Assembly: GCF_001427525.1 (NCBI RefSeq)
Contig: NZ_LMGU01000001.1
Span: 1,707,788-1,771,787, forward strand
Length of the DNA stretch: 64,000 nt
From: Microbacterium sp. Root61
GTDB lineage: Bacteria; Actinomycetota; Actinomycetes; Actinomycetales; Microbacteriaceae
Reading direction: 5' to 3'
How positions within the stretch are numbered: position 1 is the stretch's first letter; every line of letters begins with the position of its first letter. Both the position numbers and the translations under genes were made by a program. Positions 24,453 through 33,475 of the stretch are shown piece after piece. A model generated the notes under the pieces. The model did no database searches. It was not told the DNA's origin and worked only from the letters and a program-made list of their open reading frames with translations.

Positions 24453-25970
24453 TCAGCACTCGATGACGTTGACGGCGAGACCGCCCTCGCTCGTCTCCTT
24501 GTACTTGTGCGACATGTCGATGCCGGTCTGCCGCATGGTCTCGACGACGGCGTCGAGCGAGACGTAGTGCGAGCCGTCGCCGCGCAGCGCGAGCCGGGCA
24601 GCGGTCACCGCGGTCGATGCCGCGATGGCGTTGCGCTCGATGCACGGGATCTGCACGAGGCCGCCGACCGGATCGCACGTGAGACCGAGGTGGTGCTCCA
24701 TCGCGATCTCGGCGGCGTTCTCGATCTGCCGGTTCGTGCCGCCCATGACGGCGGTCAGGCCGCCCGCGGCCATCGCGCACGCCGAGCCGACCTCCGCCTG
24801 GCACCCGCCCTCCGCCCCCGAGATCGAGGCGTTCGCCTTGAACAGCGAGCCCAGCGCGGTGGCCGTCAGCAGGAAGCGACGGATGCCGCGGCGACGGTTC
24901 GCCTCGGCCACCGCCTCCTCCTCGAGCTCATCGGTGAGGATCGGGCCGAGCTGCCGCGCGGACGCGGTGGCACCGAAGCCGAGAAGCGCGCTGCCGACGA
25001 GTTCGCCGTGCGGCGTGACGGCGTTGCCCGCACCGAGCCCGGAGCCGGCGAGGAAGCGCCACCAGTACATCGCGACGGCGGGGAGGATCCCGGCGGCACC
25101 ATTGGTCGGCGCGGTGACCACGCGACCGCCGGCGGCGTTCTCCTCGTTGACGGCGAGCGCGAACGCCCCCAGCCACTCCCCCGGCAGCTCGCGGTGACCG
25201 TGCGCCTCGGACTCCTGCAGCTGGACCCGGATCGCCGAGGCGCGGCGCTTGACCTTGAGCATGCCCGGCAGCACGCCGTCGTGGTGCAGGCCCGCCTCCA
25301 CGCACGCGGCCATCGCATCCCAGATCCGGTCGAGTCCGGCCGCGACCTCCGCGTCGGGGCGCAGCGTCTCCTCGTTGATCCGCGCGGCTTCGGCGATCGT
25401 GATGCCGCGCTCGTCGCACAGCGCGAGCAGCGATTGCGCGTCATCGAAGGCGAGCGGGAAGTCGTGGCTCGCCACCCGTGGCGGTTCGCCGTCGCGGCGG
25501 ATGAAGCCACCGCCGATCGAGTAGTACGTCTCAGTGGCGAAAGGCAAGGCATCCGGATCCGTCGTGGCGTACGCCCGCAGGGTCATGGCGTTCGGATGCC
25601 CTGGCAGCCGCGTGCGGGATTCGAAGGCGATGTCGGACTTGGCGAACGGCACCGGCGTCGTGCCGTCGACGAAGAGCGCGCGACCCTCCGGCCAGCCGGT
25701 CCACGCGCCGCGGACGGCGGCGGGGTCGACCGTCTCCGGCTCCGCCCCACCGAGGCCGACGACGACGGCGTCGGGCGTGCCGTGGCCGATGCCGGTCGCG
25801 CCGAGCGATCCGTAGAGGGTGCCGTCGACGCGGGCGAGGCGCTCGAGGTCTCCGCCGGCGCGCAAGCGTGCGGCGAAATCACGGGCGGCCCGCATCGGGC
25901 CGACCGTGTGCGAGCTCGAGGGTCCCACGCCGATGGAGAACAACTCGAACGCGGAGATGTATGCGCTCAC
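24453..25970 (-). CDS. sdaA: L-serine ammonia-lyase, iron-sulfur, single chain
   Basis: This 505-aa protein has both halves of the bacterial enzyme in one chain. The beta-like domain (1-~180) begins with [19 protein letters not shown]. The alpha-like catalytic domain contains [18 protein letters not shown] and [18 protein letters not shown]; these cysteines are the [4Fe-4S] ligands. The C-terminal tail ends in [10 protein letters not shown], with the terminal Cys that occupies the active site in this family. It converts L-serine to pyruvate and ammonia in the cytoplasm. Oxygen sensitivity of the cluster is expected. Confidence 0.95.
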   Translation of the reverse strand: MSAYISAFELFSIGVGPSSSHTVGPMRAARDFAARLRAGGDLERLARVDGTLYGSLGATGIGHGTPDAVVVGLGGAEPETVDPAAVRGAWTGWPEGRALFVDGTTPVPFAKSDIAFESRTRLPGHPNAMTLRAYATTDPDALPFATETYYSIGGGFIRRDGEPPRVASHDFPLAFDDAQSLLALCDERGITIAEAARINEETLRPDAEVAAGLDRIWDAMAACVEAGLHHDGVLPGMLKVKRRASAIRVQLQESEAHGHRELPGEWLGAFALAVNEENAAGGRVVTAPTNGAAGILPAVAMYWWRFLAGSGLGAGNAVTPHGELVGSALLGFGATASARQLGPILTDELEEEAVAEANRRRGIRRFLLTATALGSLFKANASISGAEGGCQAEVGSACAMAAGGLTAVMGGTNRQIENAAEIAMEHHLGLTCDPVGGLVQIPCIERNAIAASTAVTAARLALRGDGSHYVSLDAVVETMRQTGIDMSHKYKETSEGGLAVNVIEC

Positions 25971-26058
25971 GCATCCAGGCTAGTTGTCCGGATGCCGCAA
26001 CGGGGCTGTGATTCGTTGACGGAGTGCGCTGCGGCCACTACGTTCAGCGCATGCCCCG

Positions 26059-27741
26059 GTGCCCGAACCGCCAGCTGTCGTCCGCGCCTATCGCGAGGCG
26101 GCGACCCGCGTGATCACCGTCCAGGAGTTGCGCGAGATCCCGGTGTTCCGCGCGCTGCCGGACGCGACGCTGGATTACCTGGCACGTGCGGTGGAAGATA
26201 TCCGCCTGCTGCCCGGCGAGTACTTCGCGCACGAGGGCGACGAGCGCGCCCTGTTCGTCGTGGTCGAAGGACTTGCCGAGCTGACGAAGGTCGTCAACGG
26301 CGAGGAGCGGGTGATCGGCACCCGCAAACCGGGGCAGCTGTTCGGCGAGGTGCCGATGACGCTGAGCACCAACTTCCCGGCCAGCGGACGCGCCAAAGGT
26401 GCGGCGCGGATCCTCCGGCTGGAGGTCCCGGTCTACTACTCCCTCGCGGCGATGGCGCCGTCGGTGCCGGCGTTCGTGGGGGGCCTCGCCCGCCGCTACC
26501 TGGATTCGCTGCAGGAGATGGCCGCCGAGCAGCCGCAGATCGAGGCGCGCGTGATCGGACCGCGCATCGACCCGAACGTCCGCGAGATCGCCAACTTCCT
26601 CACGCGCAATCACGTCCCGTTCGAGCGCGACGATCCCGCGCCGGGGTCCGCGCCCGACGCTGCCCCGATCCTCGAGCTGCGCGACGGCTCACGCCGCGTC
26701 GCACCGAGCCTGCGCGATGTCGCCGAGGCTGTGGGGTTGGACGTGGAACCGTCCACCGACGAGTACGACGTCGTCGTTCTGGGGGCCGGGCCTGCGGGAC
26801 TGACCGCCGCCGTCAACGCGGCCGCGGAGGGGCTCCGCGTCGTCGTGATCGAGAGTCAGACTCCGGGCGGGCAGGCCGGCACCTCGACACGGATCGAGAA
26901 CTACACCGGGTTTCCGTACGGCATCTCCGGAGACGACCTGGCGAGCCGCGCCCTCACCCAGGCGAAGCGCCTCGGCGCGGAGATCGTCGTGACGAGGACG
27001 GTCGAGGCGATCGACCCGGTCCGCCACGAGATCGTGCTGGCCGGGGGCGCCGCGCTGACGGCGCCGGTCGCGATCGTCGCCACCGGCGTCGAGTGGCGCA
27101 CGCTGCCGGTGCCCTCCGTGGATCGCTATCTCGGCAAGGGGGTGTATTACGGGGCTGCCCGCAGCGACTCCGCGATCGCGCAGGGACAGGACATCTGCAT
27201 CATCGGGGCCGGGAATTCGGCCGGGCAGGCGGCAGTCTTCTTCTCCCGGCACGCTCGTTCCGTGACGATGCTGGTGCGCGGCGAATCGCTCGGAGCGAGC
27301 ATGTCGCGCTACCTCATCGACCAGATCGCCGCCAACGCGCAGATCCGGGTCGAGCCGTTCAGCGAAGTGGTGGGGCTGCACGGCGACACCGACCTCGAAG
27401 GCGCCGACGTTCTCGAGAAGTCGTCCGGAACGACCACCCGTCGCGCGTTCGCGGTCATCTTCGTCATGATCGGTGCCGACGCGGTCACCGGGTGGCTCCC
27501 GCCCGCTGTGGCGCGGGACCCGCACGGCTTCATCTTCACGGGAGCGGATGCCGCGGCCACCTGGCCGCTCGAGCGTCGCCCGTTCGCCCTGGAGACGAGC
27601 GCTCCCGGCATCTTCGCGATCGGCGACGTGCGATCGGGGTCGGTGAAGCGGGTGGCGGCCGGAGTGGGCGAGGGCGGCATGGCCATCGCGTTCGTGCACC
27701 AGTACCTGGCGCTGCGGGAGGGCCGGGCTCAGGGTCGTTGA
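26059..27741 (+). CDS. cNMP-binding-domain flavoprotein, thioredoxin-reductase-like, no redox cysteines
   Basis: This 560-aa protein starts at GTG 26059. Residues ~20-150 form a cyclic-nucleotide-binding-like beta roll (FGEVPMTL near the phosphate-binding position). A short thioredoxin/glutaredoxin-like segment follows (~155-220, NVREIANFLTRNHVPFERDD). Residues ~235-555 are thioredoxin-reductase-like: FAD motif GAGPAGLTAAVNAA, PGGQAGTSTRIENYTGFP, NAD(P) motif GAGNSAGQAAVFF, and a closing FAIGDVRSGSVKRVAAGVGE. The usual CxxC is missing; the matching place reads YYGAARSD. It cannot be a standard thioredoxin reductase. The N-terminal domain may sense a nucleotide or be structural. It is convergent with and overlaps the VOC gene by 13 bp. 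Confidence 0.88.
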   Translation: MPEPPAVVRAYREAATRVITVQELREIPVFRALPDATLDYLARAVEDIRLLPGEYFAHEGDERALFVVVEGLAELTKVVNGEERVIGTRKPGQLFGEVPMTLSTNFPASGRAKGAARILRLEVPVYYSLAAMAPSVPAFVGGLARRYLDSLQEMAAEQPQIEARVIGPRIDPNVREIANFLTRNHVPFERDDPAPGSAPDAAPILELRDGSRRVAPSLRDVAEAVGLDVEPSTDEYDVVVLGAGPAGLTAAVNAAAEGLRVVVIESQTPGGQAGTSTRIENYTGFPYGISGDDLASRALTQAKRLGAEIVVTRTVEAIDPVRHEIVLAGGAALTAPVAIVATGVEWRTLPVPSVDRYLGKGVYYGAARSDSAIAQGQDICIIGAGNSAGQAAVFFSRHARSVTMLVRGESLGASMSRYLIDQIAANAQIRVEPFSEVVGLHGDTDLEGADVLEKSSGTTTRRAFAVIFVMIGADAVTGWLPPAVARDPHGFIFTGADAAATWPLERRPFALETSAPGIFAIGDVRSGSVKRVAAGVGEGGMAIAFVHQYLALREGRAQGR

Positions 27742-28094
27742 AACGCGATGAGCCCGACGGTGTTGCCCTCGGAGTCGCGGACGAACGCCTGCCATTCTTC
27801 GTGCCCGGCCGGGCCGAGCGTGTCGTCCTCGTGCCGGAAGATCACGTGCGGCGGCGAGATGACCTCGGCGAGGCCGTCGAGGCGCTCGATCACGGCGTGC
27901 ACGTTCTCGACTCCGAGGTAGACCAGCGACGTCGGTGCGCCGCGATCCAGCAGCAGACGGACCCCGTCGAGGTCGAAGAAGAGCAGTCCGGGCGGGTCGA
28001 ATCTCGCGGCGGGTTCCACGCCGAGCAGCGCGGAGTAGAACGTCGCCGCACGATCGAGGTCGTCGGCGTGCTGCGCGATCTGTACGAGTCTCAT
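27729..28094 (-). CDS. VOC-fold (glyoxalase/bleomycin-resistance-like) protein
   Basis: This is a 121-aa protein with the two beta-alpha-beta-beta-beta modules of the vicinal-oxygen-chelate fold: QIAQHADDLDRAATFYSALL, then WQAFVRDSEGNTVGLIAFQR. The typical C-terminal DxxGN...L motif is present. Potential metal ligands (His8 and others) are not complete enough to predict an enzyme. Its 3' end overlaps the flavoprotein gene tail to tail. Confidence 0.85.
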   Translation of the reverse strand: MRLVQIAQHADDLDRAATFYSALLGVEPAARFDPPGLLFFDLDGVRLLLDRGAPTSLVYLGVENVHAVIERLDGLAEVISPPHVIFRHEDDTLGPAGHEEWQAFVRDSEGNTVGLIAFQRP

Positions 28095-28146
28095 GCGACC
28101 AGTGTGGCCCCGCCCGATGATCTCTTCCAGCCGCCGGCGTGCACGA

Positions 28147-28186
28147 CGACGACGCCCACCTCCGGATCAGGAGGCGGGCGTCGTCG
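28147..28186. terminator. Strong terminator hairpin
   Basis: A 17-bp stem with one mismatch: the left arm 28147-28163 begins CGACGACGCCC and the right arm 28170-28186 ends GGGCGTCGTCG. The loop is GGATCA. It lies after the ABC permease stop and ends that operon. Confidence 0.7.
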
Positions 28187-28212
28187 GTCGATTGCCGGGA
28201 CCGCGAGCGCGA

Positions 28213-28977
28213 TCAGCTGAGCTTGCGTCGGTAGATCGCGATCGCGAACGCGTAGGCGACGACGAGGATCCCCACGAGCCACGCCAGGGCGATCCAGATG
28301 TCGTTGCCGACCGGCTGCTCGGCGAACAGCGCGCGGATCGTGTTCACGATGGAGGTCACCGGCTGGTTCTCGGCGAACCAGGCCACCGGAGCGGGCATCG
28401 TGTCGGTCGGCACGAAGGCCGAACTGATGAATGGCAGGAAGATCAGCGGATAGCTGAAGGCGCTGGCGCCGTCGACCGTTTTGGCGGAGAGCCCCGCGAT
28501 CACCGCGAGCCAGGTCAATGCGAGGGTGAACAGGATCAGGATCCCGGCCACCGCCAGCCACACTCCGAAGGATGCTCCGGTGCGGAAGCCCATCAGGAGG
28601 GCGACGCCGATCACGATCGCGACGGAGACCATGTTCGCCACCAGCGACGTGAGCACGTGGGCCCACAGCACGCTGGACCTCGCGATCGGCATCGACTGGA
28701 AGCGTTCGAAGATGCCGCCCTGCATGTCCAGGAACAGCCGGTACGCGGTGTACGCGATGCCCGACGCGATCGTGATGAGCAGGATGCCCGGAAGCATGTA
28801 GTCGATGTACGACTCGTCGGATCCGGTGTTGATCGCACCGCCCAGCACGTAGGTGAACAGCAGCATCAGCGCGATCGGGGTGACCGCCGTGGTGATGATC
28901 GTGTCGGGACTGCGGAGGATGTGAGTCAGCGAGCGACCGGTGAGGACACGGGTGTCGCTGAGGACGTGAGTGGTCAT
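28213..28977 (-). CDS. ABC-2 / DrrB-like permease
   Basis: This is a 254-aa protein with six hydrophobic segments. The loop DMQGGIFERFQSMPIARSSV between helices 2 and 3 is the DrrB/daunorubicin-resistance permease signature region. Its start overlaps the ATPase stop by 4 bp. It closes the PadR-DUF1048-ATPase-permease operon, a common actinobacterial exporter arrangement whose substrate is usually unknown. Confidence 0.9.
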   Translation of the reverse strand: MTTHVLSDTRVLTGRSLTHILRSPDTIITTAVTPIALMLLFTYVLGGAINTGSDESYIDYMLPGILLITIASGIAYTAYRLFLDMQGGIFERFQSMPIARSSVLWAHVLTSLVANMVSVAIVIGVALLMGFRTGASFGVWLAVAGILILFTLALTWLAVIAGLSAKTVDGASAFSYPLIFLPFISSAFVPTDTMPAPVAWFAENQPVTSIVNTIRALFAEQPVGNDIWIALAWLVGILVVAYAFAIAIYRRKLS

Positions 28978-29780
28978 CGGGGTTCCTTTCCCGTGGCGAC
29001 GGCGCCGTCGGCGCTGTCGGACTCTCCGGTGTCGCCGACGAGGGTCAGGAAGACGTCCTCCAGGGAGGGCTGCTTCTCGATGTACTCGACCTTGGCGGGC
29101 GGGAGGAGCTGCTTGAGTTCGGACAGGGTGCCGTTCTGGATGATGGTGCCCTTGTGCAGGATCGCGATGCGGTCGGCGAGCTGCTCGGCCTCATCGAGGT
29201 ACTGCGTGGTCAGCAGGATCGTGGTGCCCTGACCGGCGAGCTGCTTGACCGTCTGCCAGACCTCGATGCGCGCCTGGGGGTCCAGGCCGGTGGTGGGCTC
29301 GTCAAGGAAGATGATCGGCGGGTCGCCGATCAGGCTCATCGAGATGTCGAGGCGACGACGCATGCCCCCCGAGTACGTTCCGGCCTTGCGACCGCCCGCC
29401 TCGGTGAGCGCGAACCGCGCCAGCAGGTCGTCGGCGATCGCACCCGGATTCTTCAGGTGACGCAGCTTGGCGATCAGCACGAGGTTCTCCCGACCGGTGA
29501 GCACCTCGTCGACGGCGGCGAACTGGCCGGTCAGGCTGATCGACTCGCGCACATCGCCGGATTGAGCGGCGACGTCGAAGCCGTGCACCGAGGCGGTGCC
29601 GGCATCCGCTTTCAGCAGTGTCGACAGGATCCGCACCAGGGTGGTCTTTCCCGCACCGTTCGAGCCGAGCAGCGCGAAGATGGTGCCGCGTGTCACGTCG
29701 AAGTCGACGCCGCGCAGCACCTGGAGGTCCTTGAAGGACTTCTCGACGCCCCGCACGCGGATGGCTGGTTCGGCGGTCAT
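28974..29780 (-). CDS. DrrA-like ABC exporter ATPase
   Basis: ATG 29780 gives 268 aa, with AGGAGGAGA just upstream. Walker A is GSNGAGKTT, the signature YSGGMRRRLDISMSL, Walker B IIFLDEPTTGLDP. The C-terminal region (TLSELKQLLPPAKVEYIEKQ) is the DrrA-type regulatory tail. It overlaps DUF1048 upstream and the permease downstream by 4 bp each, so all are translated together. Confidence 0.93.
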   Translation of the reverse strand: MTAEPAIRVRGVEKSFKDLQVLRGVDFDVTRGTIFALLGSNGAGKTTLVRILSTLLKADAGTASVHGFDVAAQSGDVRESISLTGQFAAVDEVLTGRENLVLIAKLRHLKNPGAIADDLLARFALTEAGGRKAGTYSGGMRRRLDISMSLIGDPPIIFLDEPTTGLDPQARIEVWQTVKQLAGQGTTILLTTQYLDEAEQLADRIAILHKGTIIQNGTLSELKQLLPPAKVEYIEKQPSLEDVFLTLVGDTGESDSADGAVATGKEPR

Positions 29781-30145
29781 TTGCTCTCCTCCTCCTCTGC
29801 GCCGTTGATCGCCTTGTTGAGGCGATCGCGCTCCTTGTCGATCCATCGCTTGCCCAGGTAGGCACTGGCGAACGTCTCGGTGAACTCCACCGGGTCCTCG
29901 CCCACGATGTCGCGCACGGGCGTGCCGTCCACGGCCGCGCGCTCCCAGAGGTCGGCCAGGTCGGTGAACATCGTCATGAGGGTGTCACCGTCGGTGACAT
30001 CTCCCGAGTACATGAGGTACCGGTGCATCGCCTTGGCGGCGGTCGCGTACGGCTCGGGCAGGGCGTCGATACGCGCCTTGTCCTGCTTGTACTGCTTCTT
30101 CTGCTCCAGCGAGCCGGTGAGGGCCTCGATCCACTTGGCGGCCAT
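29777..30145 (-). CDS. DUF1048 family protein
   Basis: ATG 30145 gives 122 aa. It is an all-helical protein (KWIEALTGSLEQKKQYKQDK, then YLMYSGDVTDGDTLMTMFTD) of the DUF1048 family, almost always found next to PadR and ABC genes. No enzymatic motif is present. It starts 1 nt after the PadR stop and overlaps the ATPase start. It is likely an accessory or regulatory partner. Confidence 0.88.
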   Translation of the reverse strand: MAAKWIEALTGSLEQKKQYKQDKARIDALPEPYATAAKAMHRYLMYSGDVTDGDTLMTMFTDLADLWERAAVDGTPVRDIVGEDPVEFTETFASAYLGKRWIDKERDRLNKAINGAEEEESK

Positions 30146-30146
30146 G

Positions 30147-30488
30147 TCAGTTCTCTCCTTCTGCGTTTTCGGTGTGGAGCTTTCCGATGTGTTCCGAGAG
30201 GAAGCTCCACGTCCTCCAGAATTCTTCGAGCTGTTCCCGCCCCTGTGCGTTGAGCGAGTACACCTTGCGGGGCGGCCCTTTCTCGGACGGCACCTTCTCG
30301 ACATCCACGAAGCCGCGCTGCTCGATGCGCACCAGTAGCGCGTACACGGTTCCTTCGACGAGGTCGGTGAATCCCTCATCGCGCAACCGCGCCGTGATCT
30401 CGTATCCGTACGCCGGCCGCCTCGCCAGGACCTGCAGGACGATGCCCTCCAGGGTCCCCTTGAGCATCTCTGTCATCTGATTGCCCAC
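30147..30488 (-). CDS. PadR-family transcriptional repressor
   Basis: This is a 113-aa winged-helix protein. AAGGAGG stands 6 nt before GTG 30488, which decides the start. The PadR core reads GTLEGIVLQVLARRPAYGYE, then LVEGTVYALLVRIEQRG and SEKGPPRKVYSLNAQGREQL (wing). The C-terminal helix is for dimer formation. It heads the operon and should repress it through the repeat-rich region directly upstream until the exporter substrate binds. Confidence 0.93.
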   Translation of the reverse strand: MGNQMTEMLKGTLEGIVLQVLARRPAYGYEITARLRDEGFTDLVEGTVYALLVRIEQRGFVDVEKVPSEKGPPRKVYSLNAQGREQLEEFWRTWSFLSEHIGKLHTENAEGEN

Positions 30489-30504
30489 GATCGACCTCCT
30501 TCAC

Positions 30505-30571
30505 TACTCGGTGTTGCTGACTACCACTAGACGGTAACACTAAGTACCAGTAGTTGGCAACACTGAGTACC
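30505..30571. promoter_or_regulatory. PadR operator region with inverted and direct repeats
   Basis: TACTCGGTGTTGC (30505-30517) and GCAACACTGAGTA (30557-30569) are inverted repeats with one mismatch and a 39-bp spacer. AACACTAAGTACC (30536-30548) and AACACTGAGTACC (30559-30571) are direct repeats 23 bp apart. The block is AT-rich compared with its flanks. It probably holds both PadR sites and the operon promoter. Confidence 0.6.
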
Positions 30572-30615
30572 GAGATTCTTCTTGGTAGGGTTGGCCACGA
30601 CGGAGGGATGCCGCA

Positions 30616-31323
30616 GTGATCGCTCGGTTTGAAGAGCTCGACTGGCAGCCCACCCCGATGGGCGACCTCACGTTGCGGCGCCGCCGCGAACCGGCCGTGG
30701 GTCACGACATCTTCGAAGTGAAGCTCGGCGACGAGTACCTGATGTCGAGCCTGTTCACGGTGGCGGAGGAAGAACTCGCGAATCTCGGCCTCGGCGCCGC
30801 GGAGGGCGACGGGTTGACCGTGCTGGTCGGCGGACTCGGTCTCGGCTACACCGCCGTCGCCGCCCTGCGCGACGAACGCGTGGCCGCCGTCACGGTGATC
30901 GACAGGCTGGCCGCGGTGATCGGCTGGCACGAGCGGATGCTGCTGCCGGCCTCGACGGAACTCGTCCGCGATGCGCGGACCACCCTCGTCGAGGACGACT
31001 TCTTCGCGGTGATGCGTGCCGAACCGGCCGCCGACCGAGGCCGCTACTCCGCAATCCTGCTCGATGTGGATCACTCTCCCCGCCACCAACTCGACCCGAC
31101 GCACGCCGACCTCTACACCGCAGCCGGTCTGCAGGCGCTCGATCGGCATCTCGCGCCGCGCGGCGTCTTCGCGCTGTGGTCGGATGACCCGCCCGATGAG
31201 AGGTTCATGATCGAGCTGACCGCCGTGTTCGACGACGCGGTCGCTCACATCGTCGACTTCGAGAACCCGGTCACCGGTGGGGTGTCCTCCAACACGGTGT
31301 ACGTCGCTCGCAGTCGCGGCTGA
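30616..31323 (+). CDS. Spermidine-synthase-like protein
   Basis: This is a 235-aa protein with a Rossmann-like methyltransferase fold of the spermine/spermidine synthase type. VLVGGLGLGYTAVAALRD is the nucleotide-binding motif I, VTVIDRLAAVIGWHE motif II, and YSAILLDVDHSPRHQLDPTH the putative active-site strand. True spermidine synthases carry paired acidic residues for putrescine; here DVDHSP differs, so the substrate may not be a polyamine. It is a single gene, divergent from the PadR operon. Confidence 0.75.
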   Translation: MIARFEELDWQPTPMGDLTLRRRREPAVGHDIFEVKLGDEYLMSSLFTVAEEELANLGLGAAEGDGLTVLVGGLGLGYTAVAALRDERVAAVTVIDRLAAVIGWHERMLLPASTELVRDARTTLVEDDFFAVMRAEPAADRGRYSAILLDVDHSPRHQLDPTHADLYTAAGLQALDRHLAPRGVFALWSDDPPDERFMIELTAVFDDAVAHIVDFENPVTGGVSSNTVYVARSRG

Positions 31324-31498
31324 CGGCGGTCTCCGACCCGCACGACCGCGGCCGTGCGATGGCGGCGCTCCGGGCCGCGTCATCTCACCATTTTCGGGTG
31401 ATGCGCGTGACGTGAGCCCTCAATAGCGTCTGGAATCGGGCCAGAGTCTCGGGCCGTTCCGCGCATCGGCGATCCGATCGCCAGAAAGGGGCTCGACG

Positions 31499-31903
31499 AT
31501 GAGCACAACAAGCACCACCACCGGATGGGTCGGGTGGGGAAGGTTCGCAGGCGTCGTGCTGCTGATCAGCGGTGCGTTCAGCCTGCTGCAGGGCCTGACC
31601 GCCCTGATCGGTCCCAATACGTACTACGCCGTGACGGACGGCGGGCTGTTCGTGTTCGACGTCACCGGCTGGGGATGGTGGAACCTCATCATCGGCGCCT
31701 TGCTGATCCTGACGGCGATCGCGCTGTTCGCCGGCCAGACGTGGGCGAGGATCGTGGCCGTCATCCTGGCAATCCTGAGCGCGATCGGCCAGATGATGCT
31801 GGTGCCCGCACAGCCGTGGTGGGCACTGATCGTCATCGCCATCGACGTTCTCGTCATCTACGCACTGACCGTGCACGGCGACGAGCTCCGCTCGGCTTCG
31901 TAG
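31499..31903 (+). CDS. Four-helix membrane protein (DUF7144-like)
   Basis: This is a 134-aa protein with AAAGGGG upstream of ATG 31499. Four hydrophobic helices lie at ~18-38, 58-80, 83-101 and 104-124, with a conserved-looking first loop (GPNTYYAVTDGGLFVFDVTG). The pattern fits the small actinobacterial DUF7144 membrane family. Function is unknown. A 175-bp region without genes lies before it. Confidence 0.8.
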   Translation: MSTTSTTTGWVGWGRFAGVVLLISGAFSLLQGLTALIGPNTYYAVTDGGLFVFDVTGWGWWNLIIGALLILTAIALFAGQTWARIVAVILAILSAIGQMMLVPAQPWWALIVIAIDVLVIYALTVHGDELRSAS

Positions 31904-31965
31904 GCCGCTGCCCGGCGGACCGACTCCTCCACTGAGCACCCCGACGATCGATCGAGGGAGTGGCG

Positions 31966-33432
31966 ATGGACATTCTGATCATCATCCTGCAGGCGTGCGT
32001 CGTGCTCGGTGCGATCGTGATGGGCGTTCGCACAGGCGGCATCGGCCTCGGACTCTGGGGCGTGGTGGGCACCGCGATCCTGGTGTTCGTCTTCCAGCTG
32101 CCGCCCGGCTCCCCACCGATCGACGCCTTCTTCATCATCATCGCCGTGATCACGGCGTCCTCGGCGATGCAGGCCGCGGGCGGCATCGACTATCTCGTCT
32201 CGATCGCCTCGAAGATCATCCAGCGCAATCCGAAGCGACTCACGTATGTGGCACCGCTGGTCGCCTTCGTCTTCACCGTCCTGTCGGGCACGTCGAACAT
32301 CTTCTTCGCGCTCATCCCGGTGATCAACGAGACGGCGTACCGCAATGGCCAGCGGCCGGAGCGATCGTTGGCGGCCTCAACGGTGACCTCCGGTCTCGGC
32401 ATCACCGCGAGTCCCGTGTCAGCCGCCATGGCCGCCTACCTCGTCCTCATGGACGGCACCGGGTACGGACTTCCGCAGATCCTGCTCATCACGATTCCGG
32501 CGGCCATCGTCGCGTGCCTGGTCACCTCGTTGGTGCAGCAGCGGATCGGCAAGGATCTGCTGGATGACCCGGAGTACATCAAGCGCGTCCGTGCGGGCGT
32601 GGTCGAGGTGCCGGCGGTGCTCGCCGTCGAGTACGAGGCGAAGTACGGCACCGGCGCTGCCGCAGGCTCGTCCGCCGCAGCGGATGGATCGGGCGGGAAC
32701 GTCGAAAGCTCCCGTGCCTCCGCCCGCAGCGCGGCCAAGGCCGACAAGGCCGTGATGATCGAGCACGCGGTACCTCCCGGAGGAAAGACGGCGGCGATGA
32801 TCTTCATCGCCGGGACGCTGCTGGTCGTGGTCCTGGGACTCTTCCCAGGCCTGCGCCCCGCCTTCCCGGACGCCGAAGGCGAGCTGGTGCCGATCAGCAT
32901 GGCGACGATCATCGAGATGGTGATGTTCACCGCCGCACTCGTGATCATCCTGGTCCGCCACGTCAAGCCGTCCCTCGTGGTCGAACAGCCGTTGCTGCGC
33001 GCAGGCTATGTCGCGGCGGTCGCTCTGTTCGGCATCGCGTGGATGGCCGACACCTTCATCTCGGCCAACGAGGAGACAATCGTCAAGCCGCTCGGCGAGC
33101 TGATCGAAGCGCAGCCGCTGTGGCTGGCCGTAGCCCTGTTCATCGTCGCTGGCCTGACCACGAGTCAATCCGCGACGACCAACACGCTCATCCCGATCGC
33201 TCTGGCCTCGGGCCTCGCACCGGGCGTGATCACCGCGATGTGGCCGTCATTGATCGGCGTCTGGCTGTTCCCCGCGAACGGCTCGCAGATCGCCTCGGTC
33301 GAGACCGACCTCACCGGCTCGACGAAGCTCACCCAGATACCCGTCTGGCACTCGTTCACGATCCCGATGCTCGTCTCATGGGCGTCCGTCGTGCTGGCCG
33401 GCCTGCTGTTCCAGCTCGTCGTCCCTGCGTGA
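31966..33432 (+). CDS. DcuA/DcuB-family C4-dicarboxylate transporter
   Basis: ATG 31966 (AGGGAG 5 nt upstream) gives 488 aa with ten or more hydrophobic helices. MDILIIILQACVVLGAIVMG at the start and ITASSAMQAAGGIDYLVSIA are typical of Dcu carriers. VLSGTSNIFFALIPVINETA and TSGLGITASPVSAAMAAYLV are further conserved helices. A polar insert (~225-270, rich in Ala/Ser) splits the two halves. Dcu proteins exchange fumarate, succinate, malate or aspartate, mostly in anaerobes. Here it is followed 43 nt later by an M20 peptidase, suggesting that imported acidic compounds or their peptides are hydrolysed. Confidence 0.9.
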   Translation: MDILIIILQACVVLGAIVMGVRTGGIGLGLWGVVGTAILVFVFQLPPGSPPIDAFFIIIAVITASSAMQAAGGIDYLVSIASKIIQRNPKRLTYVAPLVAFVFTVLSGTSNIFFALIPVINETAYRNGQRPERSLAASTVTSGLGITASPVSAAMAAYLVLMDGTGYGLPQILLITIPAAIVACLVTSLVQQRIGKDLLDDPEYIKRVRAGVVEVPAVLAVEYEAKYGTGAAAGSSAAADGSGGNVESSRASARSAAKADKAVMIEHAVPPGGKTAAMIFIAGTLLVVVLGLFPGLRPAFPDAEGELVPISMATIIEMVMFTAALVIILVRHVKPSLVVEQPLLRAGYVAAVALFGIAWMADTFISANEETIVKPLGELIEAQPLWLAVALFIVAGLTTSQSATTNTLIPIALASGLAPGVITAMWPSLIGVWLFPANGSQIASVETDLTGSTKLTQIPVWHSFTIPMLVSWASVVLAGLLFQLVVPA

Positions 33433-33475
33433 ATCGGCGCCCGCCCGGCACCCGCGCGACCTGGAAGGAAGAACC

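Noticed and set aside
24507..28220. Very long plus-strand open frame of 1237 codons
   Set aside because: It runs antisense to the serine dehydratase gene and out of frame with the flavoprotein gene, has Arg/Gly/Asp-rich shadow composition and no domain. High-GC third positions explain it.
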